DNA from: Gammaproteobacteria bacterium
GTDB taxonomy: Bacteria; Pseudomonadota; Gammaproteobacteria; Pseudomonadales; Pseudomonadaceae
Assembly (NCBI GenBank): GCA_012728415.1
Contig: JAAYFD010000025.1
Span: 52,948-116,947 of the forward strand
Reading direction: 5' to 3'
Length of the DNA: 64,000 nucleotides
Shown: positions 19,565-30,142 of the stretch, piece after piece
How positions within the stretch are numbered: the first letter of the stretch is position 1
How the letters are laid out: every line of letters starts with the position of its first letter
Made by a program: the position numbers and the translations under genes
The notes under the pieces: generated by a model
What the model saw: the letters and a program-made list of their open reading frames with translations, nothing else
Databases searched by the model: none
Told to the model about the DNA's origin: nothing

Positions 19565-21424
19565 ATGAATACACACCGGCGCTGGCTGTTGCCGTTATTG
19601 GCGGTCGCCGTACTGTCTCTGAGTTTCTGGTTCAGTGATGCCTGGTTGCGTCTGGCGTCTGGTGTGGCGCTGTTTTTGTTTGGCATGCAGTGCCTTGAGG
19701 AAGGGCTCAAGCAGCTGGCTGGCAGCCAGCTGGAGCAGTGGCTGGAACGCAGTACCGCCACCCGCATAAAAAGTTTTCTGTTTGGTGTTGGCGGCACCAT
19801 GGTGCTGCAGTCTACTACGCTGATGTCGATGCTGACGATTGCCTTTATCAGTACAGGCATGATCCAGCTGGCGGGCGGCATTGCTGTGATTCTTGGGGTG
19901 AACCTGGGGACCAGCGGCGGCATGTGGTTGCTCGCGGTGGCTGGTCAGAATATCAGCCTGAGCCCGCTGGCCATGCCGCTGCTGGTGTTCGGTGTGCTGG
20001 CACGCTTTGGTGGCAACAAGGGCGCTGCTGCTGGCCGCATCATTCTCGGCGTAGCTTTTATTTTCCTTGGTATCGAGCAGATGAAAAGCGGCTTTGCCGA
20101 CTTCGGTAATGACTGGGCACTGGGCGAACAGCTGGTGCCCGATGTAGTCGGGAAACTGATGCTGGTGTTGGCGGGCATGGCGCTGACTGCCATGCTGATG
20201 TCCAGCCATGCCACTCTGATGCTGATCCTGGCGGCACTGGCAGCCGGCCAGCTGGAGCTGTGGCAGGCAATGTCGATGGCAATTGGCGGCAGCGTAGGCA
20301 GCAGCATCAACGTTGGCGTGATGGGCTGGCTGGGTGGTAACCGGAGCGGCCAGCGGCTGGCGCTGGTACATATACTGTTCAATCTGGTCAGTGGCACTAT
20401 TACGTTTGTGTTGCTACACCCGCTGGTGTGGCTGGTACAGGCAGTGATGGGGCAGTTAGGTGCCGCGGACAACAGCCTATTGCAGCTGGCGCTGTTCCAG
20501 ACGCTATTCAATATTATTGGTGTGCTGGTGCTTTGGCCATTGCAGACGCGGCTGGCACTCTGGATGCAGAAGCTGCTGCCGGAGCGGGATGAACCCGCTG
20601 TGCTGATCAGTGCTTCCAGTACGCCATCGGTCATGCGTATACGTCAGCCGGTCACTCATGCACGTTACCTGACGGATGCAGCACTGACCGCCACTGATAC
20701 GGCCATCCGGGCTGTGGCGCTTGAGTTACAGCACCTTGGCCGGCTAAGTCTTGAGGTGATCTGTCATGCGCTGTACCAACCGGTCGAACAGTTGAGCAGC
20801 ACCCGAGTAAGCGAGTCGAGCCTGAATGCCTTGCCTGGTGATGCTGTCATGCTGGATGCGGAGGCGTTGTACCAGCTGCATATCAAGGGTGTGTATTCTG
20901 ATTTACTGGGTTTTTTCAGTCGCTTTAACCAGGAAATGGATGAGGATCAGCAGCGCAGCTGGATGACTGCTCGAGTGGCAGCATTACAGCTGGTTGATGC
21001 GGTCAAGGATGCCAAGCATTTGCAGAAAAATTTGGGCCACTATCTGCGTGATGACCGCTCGCTGGTGCACAATCACTATCTGGATCTGCGACGTCATCTT
21101 TTATGGGTGTTGCGGCAGGTGCGCGAGATGGGCAATCTTGATGTGCCCGAAGATGTCTGGTGTAGCCGGCTGGAGTGGCTGGATGGGCAGGCGGCCAAGT
21201 TTGATAGTGACTTCCGCAATCGTATCTTTGCCGAAGTGCGCAACCAGAAACTGGATAACCTGCAGGCCAGCTCGCTTATGAATGACCTGGGTTATGTCAG
21301 TCGTATTACCCAGAGCCTGCGCAATGTGTTACAGCTGGGGATGCTGGACGAAGAAGGAAACTTGCTGCGCGAAGTACGTCAGCTGGGCGCAGAAGATCAC
21401 GAATTTCCGTTGATTGACCTATAG
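19565..21424 (+). CDS. Na+/phosphate symporter family protein with PhoU-like tail
   Basis: A 619-aa membrane protein. The N-terminal half has about eight to ten hydrophobic segments and the QSTTLMSML and GSSINVGVMGW glutamine/serine repeats of the NptA/PF02690 family. The C-terminal 200 residues are helical and soluble like PhoU. It may import phosphate or export it. The start MNTHRRWLLP at 19565 gives a proper first membrane segment; a longer frame to 19409 does not. The final part is convergent with the ferredoxin gene. Confidence 0.88.
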   Translation: MNTHRRWLLPLLAVAVLSLSFWFSDAWLRLASGVALFLFGMQCLEEGLKQLAGSQLEQWLERSTATRIKSFLFGVGGTMVLQSTTLMSMLTIAFISTGMIQLAGGIAVILGVNLGTSGGMWLLAVAGQNISLSPLAMPLLVFGVLARFGGNKGAAAGRIILGVAFIFLGIEQMKSGFADFGNDWALGEQLVPDVVGKLMLVLAGMALTAMLMSSHATLMLILAALAAGQLELWQAMSMAIGGSVGSSINVGVMGWLGGNRSGQRLALVHILFNLVSGTITFVLLHPLVWLVQAVMGQLGAADNSLLQLALFQTLFNIIGVLVLWPLQTRLALWMQKLLPERDEPAVLISASSTPSVMRIRQPVTHARYLTDAALTATDTAIRAVALELQHLGRLSLEVICHALYQPVEQLSSTRVSESSLNALPGDAVMLDAEALYQLHIKGVYSDLLGFFSRFNQEMDEDQQRSWMTARVAALQLVDAVKDAKHLQKNLGHYLRDDRSLVHNHYLDLRRHLLWVLRQVREMGNLDVPEDVWCSRLEWLDGQAAKFDSDFRNRIFAEVRNQKLDNLQASSLMNDLGYVSRITQSLRNVLQLGMLDEEGNLLREVRQLGAEDHEFPLIDL

Positions 21425-21482
21425 AAAGCCGCGATCTGATGGCAGCCGGTTTACAGCATTCCGAGAGGTTTTGGGCGAAAAC

Positions 21483-22322
<840 letters not shown>

Positions 22323-22374
22323 TTAGCTCATTCGGGCAGGGCAGGGCAAAAAATGTAACTGCACACGATGGCTG

Positions 22375-23226
22375 TCAGCCAAAGTTGCCATTACGGTAAT
22401 CCTGGATTGCCCGGTAGATTTGCTCCTTGCTGTTCATCACAAAAGGACCATGCTGCTCAATGGGCTCAGCCAGTGGCTTGCCGGCAACGAGCAGATAGCG
22501 GCTGTTTTCCTGTGCACTGATCTGTACACCGTGGCTGCCAGGCGTGTTATCCAGTATCAGCATGCAGGGGGCGGTGCTGCTTTGCCCGGAAACTGTGATG
22601 CTACCCTGATAAAGCAGGATAAACGCATTGTGCCCGGACGGAATTTGGTGCTGTTCGCTGCTACCGGCCGGCTGTTGCACATCCAGGTACAGCGGCTCGG
22701 TATGCGGCCGCTGGATGCTGCCGGCTATGCCATGGCTGTAACCGGCAATGATCATGATCTGGCTGCCGCTTGCAGTTTCCAGGCGGGGTACGCTGTCACC
22801 ATCAAGGTCCTGATACCAGGGTTCGCACATTTTCTCGGCGGCCGGCAGGTTGAGCCACAGCTGGAAACCTTCCATGCGCCCGGCAACTTGTTGCGGCATT
22901 TCCGAGTGTATGACACCTTTGCCGGCACACATCCACTGGACATCGCCACTGTTCAGCAAGCCTTCGTTGCCGGCGCTGTCACGATGCAGCATGCGGCCTT
23001 CCAGCATGTAGGTGATGGTTTCAAAACCGCGGTGAGGATGGTCGGGAAAGCCGGCAATGTATTCGTCGGGCTTGTCACTACCGAATGCGTCCAGCATCAG
23101 GTAAGGGTCCAGGCGTTGTTGCAGGTCTGGGCCATGCAGGTAGCGTGTCAGGCGAACACCGGCTCCGTCGGATGTGGGCAGGCCGCTGACTGCATGTTCA
23201 ATTTTACGCCAAGGTTGGGTAGTCAT
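22375..23226 (-). CDS. Pirin family protein
   Basis: A 283-aa bicupin protein of the pirin family. The metal-binding histidines are in HPHRGFETITYMLEG and the later HSEM segment. Some relatives have quercetinase activity, others act as redox-sensitive regulators; sequence alone does not decide. It is followed on the same strand by nothing until coaD, and azoR is 64 bp upstream on the same strand, so azoR and pirin may be cotranscribed. Confidence 0.92.
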   Translation of the reverse strand: MTTQPWRKIEHAVSGLPTSDGAGVRLTRYLHGPDLQQRLDPYLMLDAFGSDKPDEYIAGFPDHPHRGFETITYMLEGRMLHRDSAGNEGLLNSGDVQWMCAGKGVIHSEMPQQVAGRMEGFQLWLNLPAAEKMCEPWYQDLDGDSVPRLETASGSQIMIIAGYSHGIAGSIQRPHTEPLYLDVQQPAGSSEQHQIPSGHNAFILLYQGSITVSGQSSTAPCMLILDNTPGSHGVQISAQENSRYLLVAGKPLAEPIEQHGPFVMNSKEQIYRAIQDYRNGNFG

Positions 23227-23290
23227 GAGCTGTTACTCCCAGGTATGCCGGTGAGGGCGGGTTATTTATTAGGGTGGTTTGCGGACTGCT

Positions 23291-23905
23291 TCAGGTGGTT
23301 TGGAAGCGTTCCAGCGCGGAGTTCAGGTCCTGCTCGGCGGTGGCGAAGCCGGCGGCATTGGCTTCTTCACCCATGTTCAGGCCTTCGGCATAGATAAACT
23401 GCACATCTTCGATGCCGATAAACTTGAGCCAGGCTTTGAAGTAGGGCGTCTGGGTGTCGGCTTCTGTACCACGGTATAGGCCGCCACGGGCAAAGCCGAC
23501 TAGCGCGCGCTTGTTCTTCAGCAGGCCTTCAGGGCCATTGGGGGTGTAGCGAAAGGTTTCCTGGTTGATACTGACGTTGTCGATCCAGTCTTTCAGCTGT
23601 GAGGAGATGCCAAAATTGTACATGGGTACGCCCAGTACCAGTACATCGGCATTGCGCAGCTGTTCGACCAGCGCCAAACTTTGCGCGGCACGTTGCTGCT
23701 GGGCCGTAGAACGGGCATTTGCGGGTGTAAACAATGCCTGAATTGCATTATCGTCAAACACCGGTACCGGGTGTGTGGACAGGTCCAGCACTTCAAGCTG
23801 TGCATGGGGCTGCTCTTGCAGAAGGCGCTGGCTGATGCGGTGGGCGATGGTCGTGGAATGTGCGCCCTGGGTGCGGGCACTGCCATTGACTTGCAAAATT
23901 TTCAT
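23291..23905 (-). CDS. azoR: FMN-dependent NADH-azoreductase
   Basis: A 204-aa flavodoxin-fold quinone/azo reductase. It begins MKILQVNGSARTQGAHST, the FMN phosphate loop, and contains the PMYNFGISSQLKDWIDN active-site block. It reduces quinones and azo dyes by two electrons. It is divergent from a LysR regulator with a 73-bp gap, the typical layout of a regulator and its target. Confidence 0.94.
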   Translation of the reverse strand: MKILQVNGSARTQGAHSTTIAHRISQRLLQEQPHAQLEVLDLSTHPVPVFDDNAIQALFTPANARSTAQQQRAAQSLALVEQLRNADVLVLGVPMYNFGISSQLKDWIDNVSINQETFRYTPNGPEGLLKNKRALVGFARGGLYRGTEADTQTPYFKAWLKFIGIEDVQFIYAEGLNMGEEANAAGFATAEQDLNSALERFQTT

Positions 23906-23978
23906 TTCATTCAGGTCCTGTTCTGGTTAGGATGCGATTATTCTATTTCATGGGGTATTAGTTGATAAAGAGGGCCAA

Positions 23979-24899
23979 ATGAACAACACTGTTGCTCCAG
24001 GGGAACGGTTGTCGGCCGATGACTTGTTGATTTTTGCCCGGGTTGCCGAACTGGGCAGTTTCACAGCAGCGGCTGAACGACTGGGTCGCCCCAAGTCTAC
24101 GGTTTCACGGCGCGTCAGCGCGCTGGAAGAACAGCTGGGTGAACGGTTGCTGATGCGTACCACGAGACAGATGCACCTGACGGACTTTGGCCATGTCCTG
24201 CTTGAGCATGCGCAAACGGTGGCGCATGAGGTCAGTGCGGCCTGGGCGTTGAGCGAGGAGCGCAAGCTGGAGCCGGGCGGCCGGTTGCGGGTTTCCATTC
24301 CCAGCGACTTTGCCAACCTGTTTCTGGTGGAGATGCTGGCGGCGTTTTCTGACATGCACCCGCGGGTCAGTCTTGAGCTGGACTTGTCAGCACGGCGAGT
24401 GGACCTGCTGGCTGAAGGGTTTGACCTGGCTGTACGTATTGGTGACTTGACTGATGATGCCCTGCTGGTAGGGCGTAAACTGACGCATATGCAGGGCGGC
24501 CTGTATGCCAGTCCGGACTATATTCGCAAACATGGTATGCCGGTGCAGCCGGATGACTTGCTACAGCATCAAGCATTGCATCTGCGCACCGCCCGCGGGC
24601 AAGTATTGCCGTGGCAATTAAGCAGGGGGCACCAGCAGTGGAGCAGTGAAACGACGGGGCGAATCCACGCCAATACGCCGGAGCTGCTGATGCATCTGGC
24701 ATGCAATCATGCGGGCATTGTTGGCTTGCCGCACAATTTTGCCCGCTTGCAGGTCGTAGCTGGCCGGTTGCAGCCGGTATTGCCTGACTGGCAGTTGCCC
24801 GGAGTAGATGTATGGGCGGTGTTTCCCGGTCGCCGGTTGCTGCCGGCCAAAACCCGGGCCTTCATCGACATGCTGGTAGCAGCATTAAAGGAGCAGTGA
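23979..24899 (+). CDS. LysR-family transcriptional regulator
   Basis: A 306-aa LTTR with the N-terminal helix-turn-helix (about 12-70; GSFTAAAERLGRPKSTVSRRVSALE) and a C-terminal periplasmic-binding-like effector domain. It most resembles the group of LTTRs that control azoR/quinone reductase or drug-responsive genes. The divergent layout suggests that it controls azoR and pirin. Confidence 0.9.
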   Translation: MNNTVAPGERLSADDLLIFARVAELGSFTAAAERLGRPKSTVSRRVSALEEQLGERLLMRTTRQMHLTDFGHVLLEHAQTVAHEVSAAWALSEERKLEPGGRLRVSIPSDFANLFLVEMLAAFSDMHPRVSLELDLSARRVDLLAEGFDLAVRIGDLTDDALLVGRKLTHMQGGLYASPDYIRKHGMPVQPDDLLQHQALHLRTARGQVLPWQLSRGHQQWSSETTGRIHANTPELLMHLACNHAGIVGLPHNFARLQVVAGRLQPVLPDWQLPGVDVWAVFPGRRLLPAKTRAFIDMLVAALKEQ

Positions 24900-24986
24900 A
24901 GACAGGAGGTCAGAGACTTCGGTCGGATATAGGGTTGTGGCATTCTGCTATAGAATTCATGCAGCGTACTGAAAGGAGCTCGCACG

Positions 24987-26897
24987 GTGCTATTTACTTC
25001 TCTCGCATCGAGCCTGGGTGCCGTTGAAGAACTGGCGGTCGGGCGATCCAGGCGCCTGTTGCAAATTTCCATTGCCACTTTTGTCGGGCTGGCATGCGCT
25101 GCAGCTTTCGCCAAGGGTACAACGCAGCTGGTATTGGCCGGCGGTTTGCTGGGTATGCTGCTTTGTGCCGGTTTGACCTGGCGTGGGTATATGCAGGCTG
25201 GTGTAGCTGTACTCTTGGGCAATATGTTTATATTGCTGTCGAGCCTGATTTGGGTATCTGGTGGTGTTCGCGATCTGGCTATGCTGGGTTATCCGGGCCT
25301 GCTGGTGTTTGCCGTTATTCTGGGCAATACCTATATCTTTGCCGGGCTTTTGCTGGCCATCATCCTCTACTGCACACTGCTGGCAGTGCTCACGGTGCAT
25401 GGCCAGTTCACCATGGTCTTGCCCGAGATAACCTATGCGCATATCTTTTTTGTCAATATCATTTTTATTTTGACTGGTTTCAGTGTGTATATCCTGGTCA
25501 AGGATGTGCAGGCACTGACGGTGTCGTTGCGTAAAGAAAATGCCCGTGTGCGTGAGCGGGAAACAGTCATTACCGAGCTGGCACGGCGCGATCAGCTGAC
25601 AGGCCTGTTCAATCGTCGTGATGCAGAAAAGCGCTTTATGCTGATGATGGAGGAGGCGCACAGGGAAGGTTGCCAGCTAGCCGTATTTTTTCTGGATCTG
25701 GATAATTTCAAGCCGGTGAATGATTCGTTGGGGCATGCTGCGGGCGATCAGCTGTTGCAGGAACTGTCCCGCCGGCTGGAAGAGTCCCGTGCGCCACGAG
25801 AGCTGCTATACCGTTTTGGTGGTGACGAGTTTTTGCTGGTTCGTACCAAGCTGCCACGGGAGCAGGAGCAGTGGGAAGACATCCTTCAGGGGCGTGCACG
25901 CCAGTTGCTGGCAGCCATTAGCGAACCGGTACAGATAGGGCAGAACACGATCGTGTCTACCGTTTCGGTGGGGATTGCCATTGCTCCATTGCACAGCGAC
26001 AACTTTGCCGAAATTTGCCGGTTGGCAGATTTGGCGATGTATGAGGCCAAACAGCGTGGCCGCAATGCCTACTGTATCTATGATGAAGAATTGGGACGGG
26101 CCAGTGTTGATAAGTTTCGTATGCTTAAACGTACCCAAGAGGCAATTGAACAGCAGGAATTTGAGCTGTGGTACCAGCCCAAGGTCTGTCTGCAAAGCGA
26201 CCGGATAATAGGGGCGGAAGCGTTGTTGCGTTGGCCGCAACTGGATGGTGACTTTATCGCGCCGGATGAATTCATACCGCTGGCCGAGGAAAGTGGCCAG
26301 ATTACTGCGCTGGGGGCCTGGGTTGCTGGGCGGGCAATTGCCGACTGTGCTGACTGGCAGGCAAGGGGCTTTGAAGATGTTGGTGTTTCAATCAATGTTT
26401 CTTCAGTGCAGTTTCGTTGTGGTTCGCTGCCCGACCGGATTGCCGAACAGTTGGAGACCACCGGTTTGCCGGCCCGGTATCTGGAGCTGGAGCTGACCGA
26501 ATCACTGCTGATTGATGACAGTCAGGGCGTTGAGCAACAGCTGTTGCGGCTGGCACAGCTGGGAGTGGGATTGGCTATTGATGATTTTGGTACTGGTTAT
26601 TCGAATATCAGCTACTTGAACCGCTTTCGTGCGCAGCGCCTGAAAATTGATAAATCTTTTATCATGCCGCTGGCCGATGAAAATGCTAATGAAAATCTGG
26701 TTAAAGCAATGCTGCAGGTGGCCGCCAGCCTGAACTTCCGCGTGGTGGCCGAGGGAGTGGAAACCCTTGCTTGTCTTGAGCGGCTGCGCCGGCTTGGCTG
26801 TCATGAGGGGCAGGGGTATTACTGGTCACCGGCGATGCCGCTTGAGGCTTGGCTAGACTACCTGGCGGCCAGCCGGACGCAGGTCGCACCGGAGTGA
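24987..26897 (+). CDS. Membrane GGDEF-EAL cyclic-di-GMP protein
   Basis: A 636-aa protein with about six N-terminal membrane helices (24-175), a coiled linker, a GGDEF domain (GGDEF at 278-282, in YRFGGDEFLLV) and an EAL domain (EAL at 411-413, GAEALLRW). The downstream EAL motifs ELTESLL, AIDDFGTGYSN, KIDKSFI and VVAEGVET are also intact, so both diguanylate cyclase and phosphodiesterase activities are possible. The start is GTG at 24987 behind AAAGGAG. The input signal of the membrane sensor is unknown. Confidence 0.92.
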   Translation: MLFTSLASSLGAVEELAVGRSRRLLQISIATFVGLACAAAFAKGTTQLVLAGGLLGMLLCAGLTWRGYMQAGVAVLLGNMFILLSSLIWVSGGVRDLAMLGYPGLLVFAVILGNTYIFAGLLLAIILYCTLLAVLTVHGQFTMVLPEITYAHIFFVNIIFILTGFSVYILVKDVQALTVSLRKENARVRERETVITELARRDQLTGLFNRRDAEKRFMLMMEEAHREGCQLAVFFLDLDNFKPVNDSLGHAAGDQLLQELSRRLEESRAPRELLYRFGGDEFLLVRTKLPREQEQWEDILQGRARQLLAAISEPVQIGQNTIVSTVSVGIAIAPLHSDNFAEICRLADLAMYEAKQRGRNAYCIYDEELGRASVDKFRMLKRTQEAIEQQEFELWYQPKVCLQSDRIIGAEALLRWPQLDGDFIAPDEFIPLAEESGQITALGAWVAGRAIADCADWQARGFEDVGVSINVSSVQFRCGSLPDRIAEQLETTGLPARYLELELTESLLIDDSQGVEQQLLRLAQLGVGLAIDDFGTGYSNISYLNRFRAQRLKIDKSFIMPLADENANENLVKAMLQVAASLNFRVVAEGVETLACLERLRRLGCHEGQGYYWSPAMPLEAWLDYLAASRTQVAPE

Positions 26898-26934
26898 CGG
26901 TCCTGTCGCCCGGGATGGCCCCTGGCGCCTGCGT

Positions 26935-27360
26935 CTAGAAACCTATCACTTTTCTGCCTGGCTCCAGCAGACGGGCGCCCATGTCGGCTGGCTTCGCAGG
27001 TACAATGCCCGGGCGCAAATCGTCCGCTGCATGGCCACTGTTGGGCAGGTAAAGAGCACACACTGAAGCCGTGGCCCCCTTTTTGATGGCGGCATCCAGT
27101 AGCTGTACCGGTGTGACATTGTTTGGCTTGAGTACTTCGCCTGTGGCACTTTTCAGGGCCATGTCGCCAGCCGAGTCGCATAGCAGGATATCCACCTGCG
27201 CACCCTGTTCTTGCATCTGATTGGCCAGAACCATGGCCATGCCCTGGCTCATGGGGCTGGCTGAAGTCAGGGAAACGGTGACGCTTTGGGTTTCGGCGGC
27301 AACACTGCTGGCAACAGCCATGCTTAACGCAAGGCCAAACGGCAACAAAGACTTTTTCAT
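26935..27360 (-). CDS. Secreted DsrE-like protein
   Basis: A 141-aa protein with a cleavable signal peptide (MKKSLLPFGLALSMAVASSVAA, cut near residue 22) and a DsrE/DsrF-like fold containing LLCDSAGDMAL and SVCALYLPN with single cysteines. Periplasmic DsrE relatives are often near sulfur or redox genes, but no such partner is next to it here. The start MKKSLL at 27360 has a clear signal peptide; the longer frame does not. Confidence 0.82.
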   Translation of the reverse strand: MKKSLLPFGLALSMAVASSVAAETQSVTVSLTSASPMSQGMAMVLANQMQEQGAQVDILLCDSAGDMALKSATGEVLKPNNVTPVQLLDAAIKKGATASVCALYLPNSGHAADDLRPGIVPAKPADMGARLLEPGRKVIGF

Positions 27361-27412
27361 GGGGCTCTCCATAAAATCAGGTGAGTGCCCAATATTATTC
27401 TTTTGTGTAAAC

Positions 27413-27439
27413 AAAAGCCTGCGGCACTTTGCCGCAGGC
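27413..27439 (-). terminator. Intrinsic terminator of the aspartokinase gene
   Basis: Read on the minus strand, GCCTGCGGC pairs with GCCGCAGGC around a short loop and is followed by a TTTT run. It lies 127 bp beyond the stop of the aspartokinase gene and before the DsrE-like gene on the same strand. Confidence 0.8.
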
Positions 27440-27565
27440 ACCAGGGCGTACAGTATGTTGCGATCTCAGCTGTATGCTGAAGACGGCTGTGGGGGTAGCT
27501 GTGATTGTCTTTTGGCATTTCCGGCAACCACCCCATGCAGCAGGTTTCCGGACATGTGGCTGGCA

Positions 27566-29005
27566 TCAAATGGCCTGGTTGATGACATCCTTGTAGTTTT
27601 CCGGCTCGATCAGGGCACTGTGCAGCGCTTTGATGGCGCTGTCATAGTCGTTTTCCTGGACTACGATCTGCACTTCAACCTGGCGGATGGTCTGCTGCAG
27701 GGCCTGCACGCTGATGTCGGCATCGGCCAGTGCGGTGGCAATCTTGGCCAGAATGCCCTTGACCTTCATATTGGAGCCGATGGCGGAAACGATGGCTACG
27801 TTATGCACTGTGACTTCGGCCTTCTCGTACCTCTCTTCGATCAGGCGGGCAGCACGGTTGATGATCTTGCGCGAGCCAGAGCAAAAGTAGGTGATGCTGT
27901 TGGCATCGCGCGACTTGTTGACCATATAAATACGCAGCTGCTTGATGATGCTGGTGATCTGGGTGTCGTAGTCGGGATCGCCAAGCATTTCCTGGTCGAA
28001 TACTTCGATGCCGAAAACATCTTTGCGGCCGGCAATGATTTCTACCCGGGGTGTTTCACTGGAATAACTCTGGCAAATCAGGGTGCCGGCATGCTCTGGC
28101 TCGAAGGCGTTTTTGATGCGCAGCTCGACTCCGGCACGGCGCAATGTGCGGCCGGCGCGGGGGTGGATTGCTTCCATGCCCAGGTTGGACAGCTGGTCGG
28201 CCACGTCATAGTTGGTCATGCCGATCGTGACCACTTTGTCCTGGCCTACCAGGTTGGGGTCGGCGGTGCTCAGGTGGAACTCTTTGTGAATGATGGCTTC
28301 TTTGGCGCCGGTGGCTGCAGCGATCTGGGCAAAGGTGATCTCGGTGTAGCCACGGTCGAAGGTGTTCATCAGGCCTTCGCTGCAGTGAGTGTACCCAGGA
28401 GCGACAACCAGTTCGCTGGCAAAGTCGATATCCTTGAAGTGCTCGGCGATGGTGTTTTCGAAACTCAGTGGCGCCTGGCTTTGTTGCCAGCCGGTAAGAT
28501 CGGCAAAGCGGGCATTGATGCCACGCAGCTTGAGGGCCAGTACGGTATTGAAGGCACTGTGCGCTTCGCCCAGGGAGGCCAGCATTTCGCGCACTTTCAT
28601 CAGGTGCTCGGCCAACTGGAAGTGTCCGTAATGGCACAACTGTTGCAGACTGCGCATAACGTGGATGCAATCATCAATGCGGCCGTTGATGAACTGTCCG
28701 GCCTGCTGCAGGGCATGGCTGTTATCGCTGAATATCTCTTCGTTCTTGGCCAGCATGGCCTCACGCACGGCCTCCAGTGCCTGTTGCCAGGCCTCATCAC
28801 TGCTGGCTTCGGCAAAACGTTGGTACACGCCGGGCTCACCGGTTTTTTTGTGCTCCAGCAGCTGGTTGGTCATGCCGCTGTACGCGGATACGACAAAAAT
28901 TCGCTGATAGACCCCGTGCTCGGGATGCTCGGTCAGAAAAATATTGTTCAGTACTTCGGAAAAGCTGCTCATCGAGGTACCGCCGATTTTTTCTACGCTA
29001 TGCAT
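27566..29005 (-). CDS. Aspartokinase of the ectoine-cluster (Ask_Ect) type
   Basis: A 479-aa aspartate kinase that phosphorylates aspartate, the first step toward lysine, threonine, methionine and ectoine. The N-terminus MHSVEKIGGTSMSSFSEVL and its length resemble the specialised aspartokinases encoded with ectABC more than the usual LysC of pseudomonads. Two C-terminal ACT regions are present. No ectABC genes are nearby, so the call of this subtype rests on sequence resemblance. The start at 29005 is chosen because the kinase motif KIGGTSM follows at once. The gene ends in its own terminator. Confidence 0.85.
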   Translation of the reverse strand: MHSVEKIGGTSMSSFSEVLNNIFLTEHPEHGVYQRIFVVSAYSGMTNQLLEHKKTGEPGVYQRFAEASSDEAWQQALEAVREAMLAKNEEIFSDNSHALQQAGQFINGRIDDCIHVMRSLQQLCHYGHFQLAEHLMKVREMLASLGEAHSAFNTVLALKLRGINARFADLTGWQQSQAPLSFENTIAEHFKDIDFASELVVAPGYTHCSEGLMNTFDRGYTEITFAQIAAATGAKEAIIHKEFHLSTADPNLVGQDKVVTIGMTNYDVADQLSNLGMEAIHPRAGRTLRRAGVELRIKNAFEPEHAGTLICQSYSSETPRVEIIAGRKDVFGIEVFDQEMLGDPDYDTQITSIIKQLRIYMVNKSRDANSITYFCSGSRKIINRAARLIEERYEKAEVTVHNVAIVSAIGSNMKVKGILAKIATALADADISVQALQQTIRQVEVQIVVQENDYDSAIKALHSALIEPENYKDVINQAI

Positions 29006-29113
29006 GGAGTTTGAACCTGCTGGAGTTTGACTAATGAACACGCGGCACAGGCCGCGCAGGACCGGTAATTATGGTTTATGCGTTGTTGATGTGCAAACTG
29101 CCGCTTGCCCGGC

Positions 29114-30142
29114 TTAAAAGGGCAGTCCTTTGGGTGCTGGCTGCGGTTCGTGCCGCCAGCCGGGCACACCATCGCGGATGCGCTGTGAGTAGTCACTGCG
29201 GCTGGCTGCGTTCTGCGAGCGCTGATTGATATGACCCAGCTCGCGCAGTTCGCTTAGCTCGAAGCCTTCAATCAGGCCATCCTGCTGCTTGATATAGGAC
29301 GGCAGATAACCGGTCAGCAACAGGCGGGGGTCTAGCGGCAGGCCGTCAACAATCTGCTGCAGCATGGTATATACCAGTGTGGTGCAGTTTACTGTCAGGG
29401 TATTGTAAAAGCGCGGCGTGGCCGCCAGGGCGTTGGCCTGTTCGACATAGGCCATGAACAGGGCGCGACGTACCCGGGCTGGCATGGCGATGCGATACAA
29501 ATAGGTATCCTCGCCACGCACATTGGGGCGCACAGCGATTGCGTCCCGTTCATCGGTGGCTAAAATGCTAAGTTCGAATTGTTTGAAAAAACCGCCCAGC
29601 TCAGAAAAGGCCTCATCTTTTTCTTTGCGGATCTCCACGCTGAAAGTAACGAACTGACCGTCATCAAAACCAAAGGAAACCAGCACGTGCGCAATGCTCT
29701 TCATGCCCCAGTGTGAGGTAATCATGTCCACCGAACGCAAGCGTTGCAGGTCGTACTCGCGAGACTCCCAGCGGATGTCGTAGTCGCTGGCCGAACGCCA
29801 GCTGAAGTTGCGCACGTTGTGCAGGGTCACCCTGCTGCCACTGACTTCACCGGTTGTCATCTGGGCGACTTCGTCGGCCCACTCGCGTTCATGCAGGGGG
29901 GGGATGTCGTTCCACCACAGTAGTAGCTCTCCGTGCAGGACCAGGTAGAGCAGTACACCGGTCTTCCAGTAACCGCGCCACAGCAAATAGAGCGCATAAA
30001 AACTGAGCCCGGCCCAGGTCAGCTGGATAAAGGTGTTTTGTGCCTGGTTGAAAGGCAGCTGAAAATGCAGGGCCAGCAAGCCCCAGACAGCCGCGGGCAA
30101 AATCAGCAGGCTTGACAGCAAGCGCAGGCTCCAGTGCAGCAT
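29114..30142 (-). CDS. DUF4105 (Lnb N-terminal periplasmic domain) protein
   Basis: A 342-aa protein with two or three N-terminal membrane helices (about 4-80) and a C-terminal DUF4105 domain, papain-like, with a conserved Cys in TVNCTTLVYTML and the preceding FYNTLTVN segment. DUF4105 proteins are predicted cell-envelope hydrolases or transferases; the Lnb family makes lipoproteins N-acylated in other bacteria. Here it starts on an ATGA overlap with the esterase gene, so the two are translationally coupled. Confidence 0.8.
   Translation of the reverse strand: MLHWSLRLLSSLLILPAAVWGLLALHFQLPFNQAQNTFIQLTWAGLSFYALYLLWRGYWKTGVLLYLVLHGELLLWWNDIPPLHEREWADEVAQMTTGEVSGSRVTLHNVRNFSWRSASDYDIRWESREYDLQRLRSVDMITSHWGMKSIAHVLVSFGFDDGQFVTFSVEIRKEKDEAFSELGGFFKQFELSILATDERDAIAVRPNVRGEDTYLYRIAMPARVRRALFMAYVEQANALAATPRFYNTLTVNCTTLVYTMLQQIVDGLPLDPRLLLTGYLPSYIKQQDGLIEGFELSELRELGHINQRSQNAASRSDYSQRIRDGVPGWRHEPQPAPKGLPF

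Noticed and set aside
27221-29014. A long plus-strand open frame (about 597 codons)
   Set aside because: It is antisense to the aspartokinase gene, low in family character and follows the codon shadow of the real gene.
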